Origin: Athalassotoga sp964433875
GTDB taxonomy: Bacteria > Thermotogota > Thermotogae > Mesoaciditogales > Mesoaciditogaceae
DNA: 61,470 bases
Reading direction: 5' to 3'
NCBI GenBank assembly: GCA_964433875.1
Contig: CAYSSO010000008.1
Span: 1 to 61,470, forward strand
The position numbers and the translations under genes are program-made. Shown here one piece after another: positions 6,709 through 15,735 of the stretch. The notes below the pieces were generated by a model. That model had not been told where the DNA came from and did not search any database. It saw only the letters and a program-made list of their open reading frames with translations. Numbering within the stretch: the first letter of the stretch is position 1; each line of letters opens with the position of its first letter.

Positions 6709-9116
6709 TGCAACTTAGTCTTAGAGAATATAACTTTGAGGCGAACGCAAGGTACGCGCTGCTTTCTTTGATCTTTTTTGGACTCCTTGTGCTCTTCGCC
6801 TTTTCCCTTCCTCCAAAGATCTTGCCACTTTACGAATTTATGCTTTTTACGTGGACGGTCTTTCTCGTCATACTCACCTTCGATCCGCTCGCGTGGATGC
6901 CATTCGCGGTGACCCATACACAGTTTGCCAACGGAATGGCGCTGGCCCTTTCGATAACGATTGCGAGATCTATAATCGAAGAAGGCTTTTTCATTCCAAA
7001 CTGGATTCTTCTTGTACTTTTGGGGTTGTGGTGGGCAAGCGTCCTATTTCATTTTATAACTAGCGAATCTTTCATCTTTTCCTATCTTGGCGGGATAGAA
7101 AGGCAGATGGGAATGACCTTCAGATTGGCAATACCTGTCATTCTCTTTGCGGGATGGCAGGTTTTTGAGAGATTAGGGTCATTTGTATTTTTTTCGATCG
7201 TGGTGTCGGCTGGAATTGTAGAGATGATAGTCCTTACCCTTCAATTCCTTGACGAAGAGCACAAGATAAAGTATGACTTTTCTTATCTTAAATCCATAGG
7301 ATTTAGAAGGTACACAGGAACTATCTCAAATCCAATCCCGGTCGCGAACTTTTTGCTCACCATTCTTCCATTAACCCTTGCATTTTATCACGATTCTCCT
7401 CTCTTTTTATTCTTTGTCATTTCCTATTCTGCCATAACATGGGGACTTTTCCTCTCCCACGGTCGCGGATCTTATCTGGCCTCCATTGTAGTCTCCGTTT
7501 TAGAGGTCATATACGTTATCTTTACACCAAGGCCACTTTACATGACGCTAATCGCACTTGCAGTCATCATCCTTCCTCCGATTCTTTACCTTTTAACGCC
7601 TCAGGGAAAAGAAAACTGGAACAGGGTAAAGATAGTCATCGATTTTCTAAAAAGAAAGATAAGGCCGGTAACACAGACAAACGGGCAGAATCAGCCAGAA
7701 TCCTCGGCAGTTAACAGGGCCTTTATATGGAACGAATCGTGGCGCGCTTTTAAAAGAAGACCGTGGCTTGGGTATGGTATAGAAAATATAGCGAGAGCGA
7801 TGAGAAGCAAATTTTCAAAGAAGTCTTCCGCTTATTTTATGACTCAGGTTGTGGACAGATCGCACAACCATTACCTCGATCTCTTGCTCGAGGGTGGCAT
7901 AACCCATCTTTTGATATACCTTTCACTTATCGTGTTTTCAATATATTCCTCTATCGTAAGCGGAATGCCCTGGATAGGCATATCTATAATTGGATACTCT
8001 CTCGATCTTATCTTTTCCTTTCCACTTCAGCCCAATTATCTTACACTCATGCTTATACTTTCCGTGTCGGCCGGATTTCAATTTTCCTCTTTTCATTACC
8101 TTGGATATATCTTTTTAGGACTCTTTTTAGTCTACCTTATCAATTTTTACTTCTCCCATGCCAACAATGTTGGAATGAGATACGCCCAACTCGCCTTTTC
8201 CGCACAGAATCTTGGAGACGCGAAGGTTGCCCTCGATGCGACTCTTTCGGCGCTTAAGGTTTCTCCTTACGAGCAAAGATTTTTCACCGTCGCGTCTAAC
8301 GTTCTTGAAGGTATATCCTCAATTGGAAAATTACAGTTCGAAGATTTACACACCTTTCGTGTATGGTTCGAGGCTTCTAAGGACTTCATCTTAAAGCATT
8401 CAGAAGCGCCGGATGTGCCTTTCGGGACGATGTCAATGGTTTACGCGGTTGTTTTCAGTGCAACGAAAGATGCGAAGTACGCGAATGAATCGTGGAATCT
8501 TGCAAAGATTGCTCTAAGGGTAAATCCATTTTCTTTGGTCGCGAGAAGGGCTGTGGTAACACTTTTAAATGCCCTTGGCACGCTTTACAGTGAAAGAAAG
8601 GTTTACGATGTGGCAAGTCGAGATTTCAGGCAATCGACTGCCATTTTGAGAAGAATCTTGGAGGATTTTCTCAATTCTCCTTACGCGAATTACGAATTCG
8701 AGAATAATTACTGGCAGGCTTATTTTGATATGGCAAAGAAATCGGGAGATGAGGAGGAGTTAAAAAAGTATTTTGAAATATACAAAGAAAGGTTTAGCGG
8801 GATATTATTCACATACGATATCTTTACAAAAATTTCGAAGGTATTTTCGACTCCCGTTGGATGGACTCTCGTAAACAGAGAGGGAACAAAATTTCTCTAT
8901 CCAGTTAACACCGTCATGGGGCCTCTTGTCAAACGTGTGTGGAAGTTCTCACACAAAACAACGGATGGAAAGTTCGAAGAACTTTACCTGACCCTCGGAA
9001 AGGACGTAAAGGTAACGGAGATGTCTTTAAAACCATTTATCGATGAATTCATGAAATATTCAGACAAATATGGTAAATTTGCCGATTACTGGACAGATGA
9101 AGGCTTTATGAATTGA
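6708..9116 (+). CDS. O-antigen ligase/polymerase-like membrane protein with C-terminal TPR-like region
   Basis: 802 residues. The first roughly 480 residues hold about twelve hydrophobic segments and a large loop containing RSHNHYLDLLLEGG, the signature of the O-antigen ligase (Wzy_C/RfaL) superfamily that joins or polymerises lipid-linked glycans at the outer face of the membrane. The remainder (about 490-800) is soluble and helical, with repeated NAxxSLxxNPF-like segments that resemble TPRs, as often found behind such ligase domains. GGGAGG lies 6 bases before ATG 6708; the start overlaps the hutU stop. asnB follows 8 bases after the stop. Substrate unknown; it may act on exopolysaccharide, a surface glycan or protein glycans. 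Confidence 0.8.
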   Translation: MQLSLREYNFEANARYALLSLIFFGLLVLFAFSLPPKILPLYEFMLFTWTVFLVILTFDPLAWMPFAVTHTQFANGMALALSITIARSIIEEGFFIPNWILLVLLGLWWASVLFHFITSESFIFSYLGGIERQMGMTFRLAIPVILFAGWQVFERLGSFVFFSIVVSAGIVEMIVLTLQFLDEEHKIKYDFSYLKSIGFRRYTGTISNPIPVANFLLTILPLTLAFYHDSPLFLFFVISYSAITWGLFLSHGRGSYLASIVVSVLEVIYVIFTPRPLYMTLIALAVIILPPILYLLTPQGKENWNRVKIVIDFLKRKIRPVTQTNGQNQPESSAVNRAFIWNESWRAFKRRPWLGYGIENIARAMRSKFSKKSSAYFMTQVVDRSHNHYLDLLLEGGITHLLIYLSLIVFSIYSSIVSGMPWIGISIIGYSLDLIFSFPLQPNYLTLMLILSVSAGFQFSSFHYLGYIFLGLFLVYLINFYFSHANNVGMRYAQLAFSAQNLGDAKVALDATLSALKVSPYEQRFFTVASNVLEGISSIGKLQFEDLHTFRVWFEASKDFILKHSEAPDVPFGTMSMVYAVVFSATKDAKYANESWNLAKIALRVNPFSLVARRAVVTLLNALGTLYSERKVYDVASRDFRQSTAILRRILEDFLNSPYANYEFENNYWQAYFDMAKKSGDEEELKKYFEIYKERFSGILFTYDIFTKISKVFSTPVGWTLVNREGTKFLYPVNTVMGPLVKRVWKFSHKTTDGKFEELYLTLGKDVKVTEMSLKPFIDEFMKYSDKYGKFADYWTDEGFMN

Positions 9117-9124
9117 GGTAAAAT

Positions 9125-10996
9125 ATGTGCGGTATATTTGGAGTTATAGGAAAAACGAATGCAAATGAACTTTTGGAAATATCAAAAATTTTAAAGCATA
9201 GAGGACCCGATGATGAAGGCTTCTGTTCTATACCGGAGGTCAAACATTTTTCCGGTCCTGATACCGTCGGTAATCTTGATATGCCTATGATTTCAGGGGA
9301 TTTCAACGGAGCCTTTGGTTACAGAAGGTTAAGTATATTAGATCTTTCCCCAAAAGGCCATCAACCGATGGAAAGGAACGGATACGCAATCGTCTTTAAC
9401 GGTGAGATATACAACTTTATGTCTATAAGAAAAGAACTCGAAGAGATGGGTTACACCTTTAAATCTTCCGGAGACACGGAGGTACTTTTGACCTCATACA
9501 TTCAATGGGGAGAGAGATGCGTCGATCATTTCAACGGTATGTGGTCCTTCGCTATATGGGATCCGAAAAGGAAGATTATTTTCGCCTCGAGGGACAGATT
9601 TGGAATAAAGCCATTCATTTACTTTCACGATGGCAAATATTTTGCCTTTGCCTCCGAAGAAAAGGCGCTTTTGAAATTTTCCAAAGTTCCCAAAAAGGTC
9701 AATATGGATGACGCAAGAAGGTACCTCGTCTGGGGAATGCAGAATTTTTTCGAGGAATGCATGTTTGAAGGCATAAAAAGATTGCTTCCTTCTCACAATC
9801 TCGTCTTCGACGTCGAGAGTGGCGAGATTAAAATTTATAAATACTGGGACATAAATCCAAACATACAAAAAGCGGTCTACGACGAAAGACAGGCACGGAT
9901 TTATTTCGAAAGATTTCGCGAGATCTTCACCGATGCAGTAAAATTAAGACTTATAAGCGATGTTAAGGTGGGAACAGCCCTAAGCGGAGGAATAGACTCA
10001 TCTTCCGTTGTGTACACGATAAACGAACTGATGAAAAAACAAAAAATACCCTCTATAGGGGATGTTCAATACACATTCTCGGCAGTATATGGAAATTACA
10101 AAGCAGACGAATCAAGATGGATAGATATTGTCTCATCCGAGACTCAAGTTAAATCTTTTAAAGTTGTGCCAGATGCGGAGGATCTTTCGAGATCGCTCGA
10201 AGAGATCGCTTACGTTCACGATGAGCCATTTGATTCTACCTCTACATATGCCCAGTACCGCGTCATGAAGTTGGTTAGAGAAAGTGGCGTTACTGTAACG
10301 CTTGACGGCCAAGGCGGCGATGAAATAGCCGGAGGGTATCCGCTTTACATGCCCATAATGATAGGTGAGAACTTCCCAAATAAGACCTTTTTCTCGGAAA
10401 TAAAAAATCTGAAAAAGGCGAATGCATCCTTTTTGCTGTTTTTGAGAACAATGGGTACAAAGTACATGAATTCGATTGCCCAAAAAAGATATTTTGAAGA
10501 GATTTCATCGCAGATATTCAAGCGTAAAATAAAGTTTATACCTTATGGAGGAAGGGCAAAGTCTGAATTTTCGCACATGAACCTCCGTGCATGGGCCGAT
10601 ATGAGAGAAGAACTCGTAGATCTTCTAAAGACGGCAGACAGAAATTCAATGGCTTTTTCCATAGAGTCAAGATTTCCGTACCTTGATTACAGACTCGTAG
10701 AATTTGCCATGTCCGTACCTTCCGCTTACAAAATTCATGACGGATGGACCAAATACCTCTCAAGAAGAAGTTTTGAAGGTCTTATAAATGAAAAGATCCT
10801 TTGGAGAAAGGACAAATTAGGCTTTCCAACGCCTCAAAAAGAATGGTTTGAAATGGGATTTGAAAAGTTTGCTCTGAATTACATTGCAAAATCACAACTT
10901 ATCAAAGAAATGGATGTAAAGGTTGAAAATGTACCTCACAAGATCCTGTGGCGAATCACGAATTTAGCGGCATGGGAGAAGGCATTTCAATTATAA
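9125..10996 (+). CDS. asnB: Asparagine synthetase B, glutamine-hydrolysing
   Basis: 623 residues, typical of AsnB. The protein begins MCGIFGVIG, so Cys2 is the glutaminase nucleophile once Met1 is removed; RRLSILDL and FNGEIYNF line the glutamine site. The synthetase half carries the PP-loop SGGIDSSS (about residue 289) and LDGQGGDEIAGGY. It amidates aspartate with ATP and glutamine. Many AsnB paralogues instead amidate sugars or cell-surface compounds, and the neighbour here is a glycan ligase-like gene, so a surface-modification role is possible. It is the last gene of the hutU unit and is followed at once by a terminator. Confidence 0.92.
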   Translation: MCGIFGVIGKTNANELLEISKILKHRGPDDEGFCSIPEVKHFSGPDTVGNLDMPMISGDFNGAFGYRRLSILDLSPKGHQPMERNGYAIVFNGEIYNFMSIRKELEEMGYTFKSSGDTEVLLTSYIQWGERCVDHFNGMWSFAIWDPKRKIIFASRDRFGIKPFIYFHDGKYFAFASEEKALLKFSKVPKKVNMDDARRYLVWGMQNFFEECMFEGIKRLLPSHNLVFDVESGEIKIYKYWDINPNIQKAVYDERQARIYFERFREIFTDAVKLRLISDVKVGTALSGGIDSSSVVYTINELMKKQKIPSIGDVQYTFSAVYGNYKADESRWIDIVSSETQVKSFKVVPDAEDLSRSLEEIAYVHDEPFDSTSTYAQYRVMKLVRESGVTVTLDGQGGDEIAGGYPLYMPIMIGENFPNKTFFSEIKNLKKANASFLLFLRTMGTKYMNSIAQKRYFEEISSQIFKRKIKFIPYGGRAKSEFSHMNLRAWADMREELVDLLKTADRNSMAFSIESRFPYLDYRLVEFAMSVPSAYKIHDGWTKYLSRRSFEGLINEKILWRKDKLGFPTPQKEWFEMGFEKFALNYIAKSQLIKEMDVKVENVPHKILWRITNLAAWEKAFQL

Positions 10997-11019
10997 AAAG
11001 CCCCCGAAGGGGCTTTTTT
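10996..11019. terminator. Two-way terminator between asnB and the PLD/OB gene
   Basis: Stem AAAAGCCCC / GGGGCTTTT with a CGAA loop, T-runs on both strands. It lies exactly between two convergent stop codons. Confidence 0.9.
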
Positions 11020-13088
11020 CAGTAAATTGAAATTGCGTATATTTCGTGAATGTCCTTGTACTGGTAAGATATTCCTATGACCGTTACGTTACTTCCGTTT
11101 TCGGGCAAAGTTCCCTTCGAAAGGTAAACTGTCGCAGAACCTGATCCGTCATTTATCTGGAATAACTTTCCCGATGAATTTGAAACTGTCCCGCTCACCT
11201 GAACGAGAACTTCCGAGTATTTTGAATAATCTCCGGTCTTTATAACTGTCGGCGTTGGAGGAGTTGTGCTACTGATAACTTTAAAGGACGTTATGTCTAC
11301 TTCTAAAGAATTATCGTAGGACGTGAAGGTTCCGGTGAACTGAACTATGTCTCCAGGCTTTATATTCCCATGCTGGCCATATATTCTGATTCCATATCCA
11401 TTCGAGAAAAGATAAGCATTCGAAGCGCTAACCACCGCAGAGACTATGCCGGTTGAAGTTATCGTCTGGTTAAAGTAGGACTGAACATTTGAAAGCAGTT
11501 CTTTCAAAGAAGGAGAATAATTTAAATTCATGCCTTCAAGGATTGGAATGTAATTTGATGCAGAATAAAAGTTAGTCGCCGCAAGAACATAATTCGCATT
11601 GTCCTTTAAGATTATTCCCTGAGCGTAGATTTCAGTTCCGTCGCTTACCGGCGGTATTGCCCCGAGAGATGAAAATCTTATCATCTTGCCATCTTTGTCA
11701 ACGATGTAAACACCGTCATTTGACACCTTTACAGTTCCCTTTATCATCACCGTAAGGCCATCGTAATTGGCTATCTTGTCTAAAGATGGTTCGAAGGGGA
11801 GAGGAAGAAGGTTTTTGGAGATGATCTCTGGAACGCTTACGGCCGAGATTTCGAGTTGGCCTCTGTAGGTGTCAACCGATCCGACAACGCGAACGGTATC
11901 TCCTGGATTGAGAACGAGTTCTGGATTTGCGACGCTTCCGAGCCAGAGTTCAAGGCCGGCTATCTTTCCATTGTAAGAAGAGGAAATGAAGACGGTTGGC
12001 CCGAAAACAGCCTCTACAGTTCCAACAGTCTTTACGAGTTTGTTCATGTAGTTGTAAGAACTGCCGACGATTTGCGTCAGAAGCGCGATCTCGGATGAAG
12101 GCAGGCGGGCGGCCATCAAGGATACGTCCCTCCACAGTTCGTTGAACTGGTTTGTGGCCTGAGAGATGAGAGATTTATTTGAAAGTATTATGCCAACCTC
12201 CCTGTTTTGCATCATAGATGTGTAGGAAACATTTTCCGATCCTATAAAGAGATAATTGTCATCAGATACGATCATCTTGGCATGGACGTACGGAGACTTG
12301 AGAATCCCTACCTTTACACCTGCAACGGCAAGTTTGGAAAGTGCATAATTGCTCGACATCGATTTTGCGCTTGATTCGGGCTCGATAAGTTTCACTTCCA
12401 CGCCTCTTTGTGCGGCATTTTCAAGGGCTGTGAAGACTTTGCCTTCTGGAACTTCCTCTTCTGCGATAAGAAGGGTTTTCTTTGCGCTATTTATGAGCCA
12501 GACAAGATCATTCTCACTGTTAGGACTTAAAACAAGGTACTCCCTCGGTGCCGATCCTGCCTGTACGTTGTTCCAATCAGCATTGAAGACCATCAAAAGA
12601 GCCTTTACTATCTGTGGATCGTGTGTTTCAACATTCGCCTCAAAATTCTGCGCTATGCCGCTGTAGGTGAGGTTTGAAGTGCCGAAGATTGCGTAAGAAT
12701 CGTCGATTATCATGACCTTTGCGTGATCAAAGGTAAATCTCGAAGGTGCCCACTGTACATGTGCCCCCATCTTCATAAGTGTGTTGTATGCGTAATCTGC
12801 CTGAGCCTGCATGTTGTATGGATGATGCTCGAGTATGACCTGAACATTAACGCCGCGGTCTATGGCGCTTTCCAAAGCGTTGAAGATGTCATTTGCGGTT
12901 ATGACGTACATTTCTATTTTTATCGATACTTTAGCACTTTTAATCGCATTCAAAAAAGGAGTCTCTCCGCTTACCGGCTCGAAAAAGATACCCGTTGTTG
13001 TTGAAGACGTGCTTATCACAGGCTGTGCGATGGCGGTAAAGGTTACAAACAGCGAAATAATGATTAAAAAGACGTAAAACCTCTTCAT
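11019..13088 (-). CDS. Secreted phospholipase D-family protein with about four OB-fold domains
   Basis: 689 residues. A signal peptide (about 1-21, ending ...TFTAIAQ) sends it out of the cytoplasm. Two PLD-type HKD half-sites follow: H122-K124-D129 in FDHAKVMIIDD and H269-K271-D276 in VHAKMIVSDDN, together forming one active site. After about residue 350 come four stretches that look like nucleic-acid-type OB folds (about 352-420, 440-505, 540-610, 625-689; each with GTV/GIV--- and PGD-V---G motifs). PLD-fold enzymes cleave phosphodiesters in lipids or nucleic acids; OB folds point towards DNA or RNA, as in extracellular nucleases such as YhcR. It begins 15 bases after rad50 with GGAGG upstream, so it is probably co-transcribed with mre11-rad50. 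Substrate is inference. Confidence 0.78.
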   Translation of the reverse strand: MKRFYVFLIIISLFVTFTAIAQPVISTSSTTTGIFFEPVSGETPFLNAIKSAKVSIKIEMYVITANDIFNALESAIDRGVNVQVILEHHPYNMQAQADYAYNTLMKMGAHVQWAPSRFTFDHAKVMIIDDSYAIFGTSNLTYSGIAQNFEANVETHDPQIVKALLMVFNADWNNVQAGSAPREYLVLSPNSENDLVWLINSAKKTLLIAEEEVPEGKVFTALENAAQRGVEVKLIEPESSAKSMSSNYALSKLAVAGVKVGILKSPYVHAKMIVSDDNYLFIGSENVSYTSMMQNREVGIILSNKSLISQATNQFNELWRDVSLMAARLPSSEIALLTQIVGSSYNYMNKLVKTVGTVEAVFGPTVFISSSYNGKIAGLELWLGSVANPELVLNPGDTVRVVGSVDTYRGQLEISAVSVPEIISKNLLPLPFEPSLDKIANYDGLTVMIKGTVKVSNDGVYIVDKDGKMIRFSSLGAIPPVSDGTEIYAQGIILKDNANYVLAATNFYSASNYIPILEGMNLNYSPSLKELLSNVQSYFNQTITSTGIVSAVVSASNAYLFSNGYGIRIYGQHGNIKPGDIVQFTGTFTSYDNSLEVDITSFKVISSTTPPTPTVIKTGDYSKYSEVLVQVSGTVSNSSGKLFQINDGSGSATVYLSKGTLPENGSNVTVIGISYQYKDIHEIYAISIY

Positions 13089-13103
13089 ACTTCCACCTCC
13101 ATT

Positions 13104-15734
13104 TTAATCTACGATGGTTGTTACTCCATCGGTATTTTTAAGAACGATTATCTTCTCCGTCATCTCTCTAAAAGTGTCGTCGTGCGTTACCACTATGACC
13201 TGATCCATCTCTCCAATGAGATCCGGCAATGTTTCGGAGAGGGCGTTTTTTCTTTCTGAATCAAGATTTACCGTCGGCTCGTCGAAGATGGCAAAGCCAG
13301 ATCTTGAAAAGAAATTACCCATGGCCATTCTCATTGCGAGACTAATGGTGACCTGTTCGCCGCCGGAAAGCATTCCAAAGGTTCTGTCAGATGTGGACCT
13401 TCCATCTTTGGATATAACGTGGAGATCGTAATTTTCGTCCCAGAGTATCGTGTCAGATCTTTTGGTAAGAAGGTTGTAATTCATCATCGCCCTGACAGAT
13501 ATATTTTCCCTGTAAATGGTTGATACCTGAGATCCCATCTGATCGAGAAGGGCCCTTAAGTTCTTCGCCATTTCCAACTTTGACTCTGTCCTTCTAATAG
13601 ATGTCCTTGTACTTTCTAATTTTGCGCGTTTTTTCTCGATCTCGAGCGATTCATCTAATTTGTGTTTTAGATCGGATCTCAACTCTCCAAGTTCCATATT
13701 TGCCAGACTGATTTTAGATCCGATGGCTTCAACCTCTTTTTGAGATTCGCCGAATTTTTTCTCGTCGTAGAAAACTTTGACTTCTAACAGGTTAGAGTTG
13801 ATTTGATCGATAGCCTTTTCGAGAGATTCGATCTCCGATTTCTTTTCCTCTATTCTTGAAGTAATCTCATGGATCAAAGAGGCTTGTTTTTGGTTTTCAA
13901 CGTAGAGATCGTGGCCTTTTTTGATTTTTTTCAACACCTCTCGATGATAATCATACTCTTTGGTAAGATTTCCTATCTCGGATTTTATCTTTTCTTCGTC
14001 TTGAATGGTTTTTAAAAGTTTGTCTAACTCCGATCTTAGTTTTGAGATGGCCAGTTCCTTTTTTTCGATAAGATTTCTTAGATTTTCCGATGAATTTTGA
14101 AGATCTTCGCTCATTTTTTCAATCTTTTTCTGATTTTGCTCTTCCGATTTTATAAAGGATTTCTTTGTCGCTTTCTCTTCATAAATTTTCTTAAGTTCTA
14201 TCTCTATCTCTTCGAGATGGGCCTTTATAGAGTTTATATTTTTCTCATGGTACTGTTCGATTTTCTTTATTTGATTCTCTATATCTGTTTTTTCATTTTT
14301 AAATTTGAGAAGTTCTGATTCTAAAGTTTTAATCTGCGGATCGAAAAATCTATCCGGTTCTCCAATATTGAGGCACTTCTGCTTGAGATATGGGCATATT
14401 CCACTCCCGAGGGTTTCTTTTGCGGTCTTTAGATCCTTTACCTTTGAATCCGTAATGGCTATTTTATCTCTTACCGCATTTAAACGATCTTCTAACTCTT
14501 TAAGATTTAGATCTAAAGATTGAATCGATCCGATTTTCGTGTAATCTCGTGTGTCCATTGCCTCTTTGAATTTCTTTTGTTCAGCGACAAGAGCATCTAA
14601 CGCCACCTCTTTCTCTTCCAATTGAGTTGTTAATTCTTTCACTCTCTCTTTGGATGATCTTAACTGTTCGAGGTAAGTTTGGAGATTTTGATCGTTCTCT
14701 GCCAATCTTTCCCTATCCGAGGCGAGAGATGTGGAAAGTTTTTCGATTTCTAACTTTTTGTCGGAAACTTCTTTATTTACCCTTTGAATCTCATCGAGAA
14801 GATTTCTCATGCGTGAAATTTTTTCATTTTCTTCCTGAACTTTTAAGTATGTCTCCTCGTAAAGGGTATATTCTTCTCTGTAGAGATCAAGAATCTTTCC
14901 GGCATTTTCAGACTCTGATTTTGACTTGTTCAAATTTATAAGTTCATTTTTCAATCCTTCAAGTTGGCCTTCCAAGATCTTTTTTTCCGATACCATTGAA
15001 TTTATCTTCTCTCTAAGATTATTCTGATCAGATACGAATTTTTGAAGTTTCTCCTTTTGCTCTATCCACTCGGATATTTCGTCTTCTTTCGATTTTAATT
15101 TTTTTTCGATTAGTCTTATCTCATCGGGCAAAGAAGCCTTTTCGTTTATTTCTGATTCCAGATTAAATGCGATATTGTTGAGATTATTCAGATTTGATTC
15201 GAGTGTTTCAGAGTATTTTTTCACATGAGTCGAAGAGATCTTTTTGTATATCTCGGTATCGAAGAGCACATTGAAGAAATTTTTTCTTTCGCTTTCTCTT
15301 GCGGAGAATATGTCTGTTATTTGATTCTGGTAAGATGTTATGACATTTTTGTATATCTTTTCAGGATCTGTCTCTATCCTGAAGATTTGTTTCATTTTCT
15401 CGATAACTCTCGCGCTTCCATCGATCTCTAATCCGGAATCGTCTGAAAGCCTGACCCTCGATTGGGATGGAGAGATCTCCTTTGTGATGGTAAAATGCAT
15501 CCCGTCTGACACGAAATCAACTTTAATTAATGCCGTTTTAGAATCTTCATTCGTTATGAATTGGGAAAGTTTTTTTTCGTTTGTTATTCCAAAAAAAGCG
15601 AGCCCTATGGCTTCGAGGATGCTTGATTTTCCAGATCCATTGGGGCCTATTATCAGATTGAGACCTTCGGAAAATGATATAAAAGAATCAAGATGACTTT
15701 TAAAATTTTGTAATTTTACCGATTTTATTATCAT
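13104..15734 (-). CDS. rad50: Rad50/SbcC-type ATPase
   Basis: 876 residues. Walker A GPNGSGKSS lies near residue 30, the ABC signature LSGGEQV and Walker B AIFDEPTVNLD near the C-terminus, and between them two long heptad-rich coiled-coil arms. With Mre11 it tethers and resects DNA double-strand ends. The arm tip should carry a CxxC zinc hook; here the only cysteine pair is Cys447 and Cys454 in CPYLKQKC, a C-x6-C spacing. The start ATG lies 1 base after the mre11 stop with no clear Shine-Dalgarno, so translation is probably coupled. The gene is followed by the secreted PLD/OB gene. Confidence 0.93.
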   Translation of the reverse strand: MIIKSVKLQNFKSHLDSFISFSEGLNLIIGPNGSGKSSILEAIGLAFFGITNEKKLSQFITNEDSKTALIKVDFVSDGMHFTITKEISPSQSRVRLSDDSGLEIDGSARVIEKMKQIFRIETDPEKIYKNVITSYQNQITDIFSARESERKNFFNVLFDTEIYKKISSTHVKKYSETLESNLNNLNNIAFNLESEINEKASLPDEIRLIEKKLKSKEDEISEWIEQKEKLQKFVSDQNNLREKINSMVSEKKILEGQLEGLKNELINLNKSKSESENAGKILDLYREEYTLYEETYLKVQEENEKISRMRNLLDEIQRVNKEVSDKKLEIEKLSTSLASDRERLAENDQNLQTYLEQLRSSKERVKELTTQLEEKEVALDALVAEQKKFKEAMDTRDYTKIGSIQSLDLNLKELEDRLNAVRDKIAITDSKVKDLKTAKETLGSGICPYLKQKCLNIGEPDRFFDPQIKTLESELLKFKNEKTDIENQIKKIEQYHEKNINSIKAHLEEIEIELKKIYEEKATKKSFIKSEEQNQKKIEKMSEDLQNSSENLRNLIEKKELAISKLRSELDKLLKTIQDEEKIKSEIGNLTKEYDYHREVLKKIKKGHDLYVENQKQASLIHEITSRIEEKKSEIESLEKAIDQINSNLLEVKVFYDEKKFGESQKEVEAIGSKISLANMELGELRSDLKHKLDESLEIEKKRAKLESTRTSIRRTESKLEMAKNLRALLDQMGSQVSTIYRENISVRAMMNYNLLTKRSDTILWDENYDLHVISKDGRSTSDRTFGMLSGGEQVTISLAMRMAMGNFFSRSGFAIFDEPTVNLDSERKNALSETLPDLIGEMDQVIVVTHDDTFREMTEKIIVLKNTDGVTTIVD

Positions 15735-15735
15735 A

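Noticed and set aside
12349..13077. Plus-strand open frames opposite the PLD/OB gene
   Set aside because: Shadows of a well-supported minus-strand gene with signal peptide and HKD motifs.
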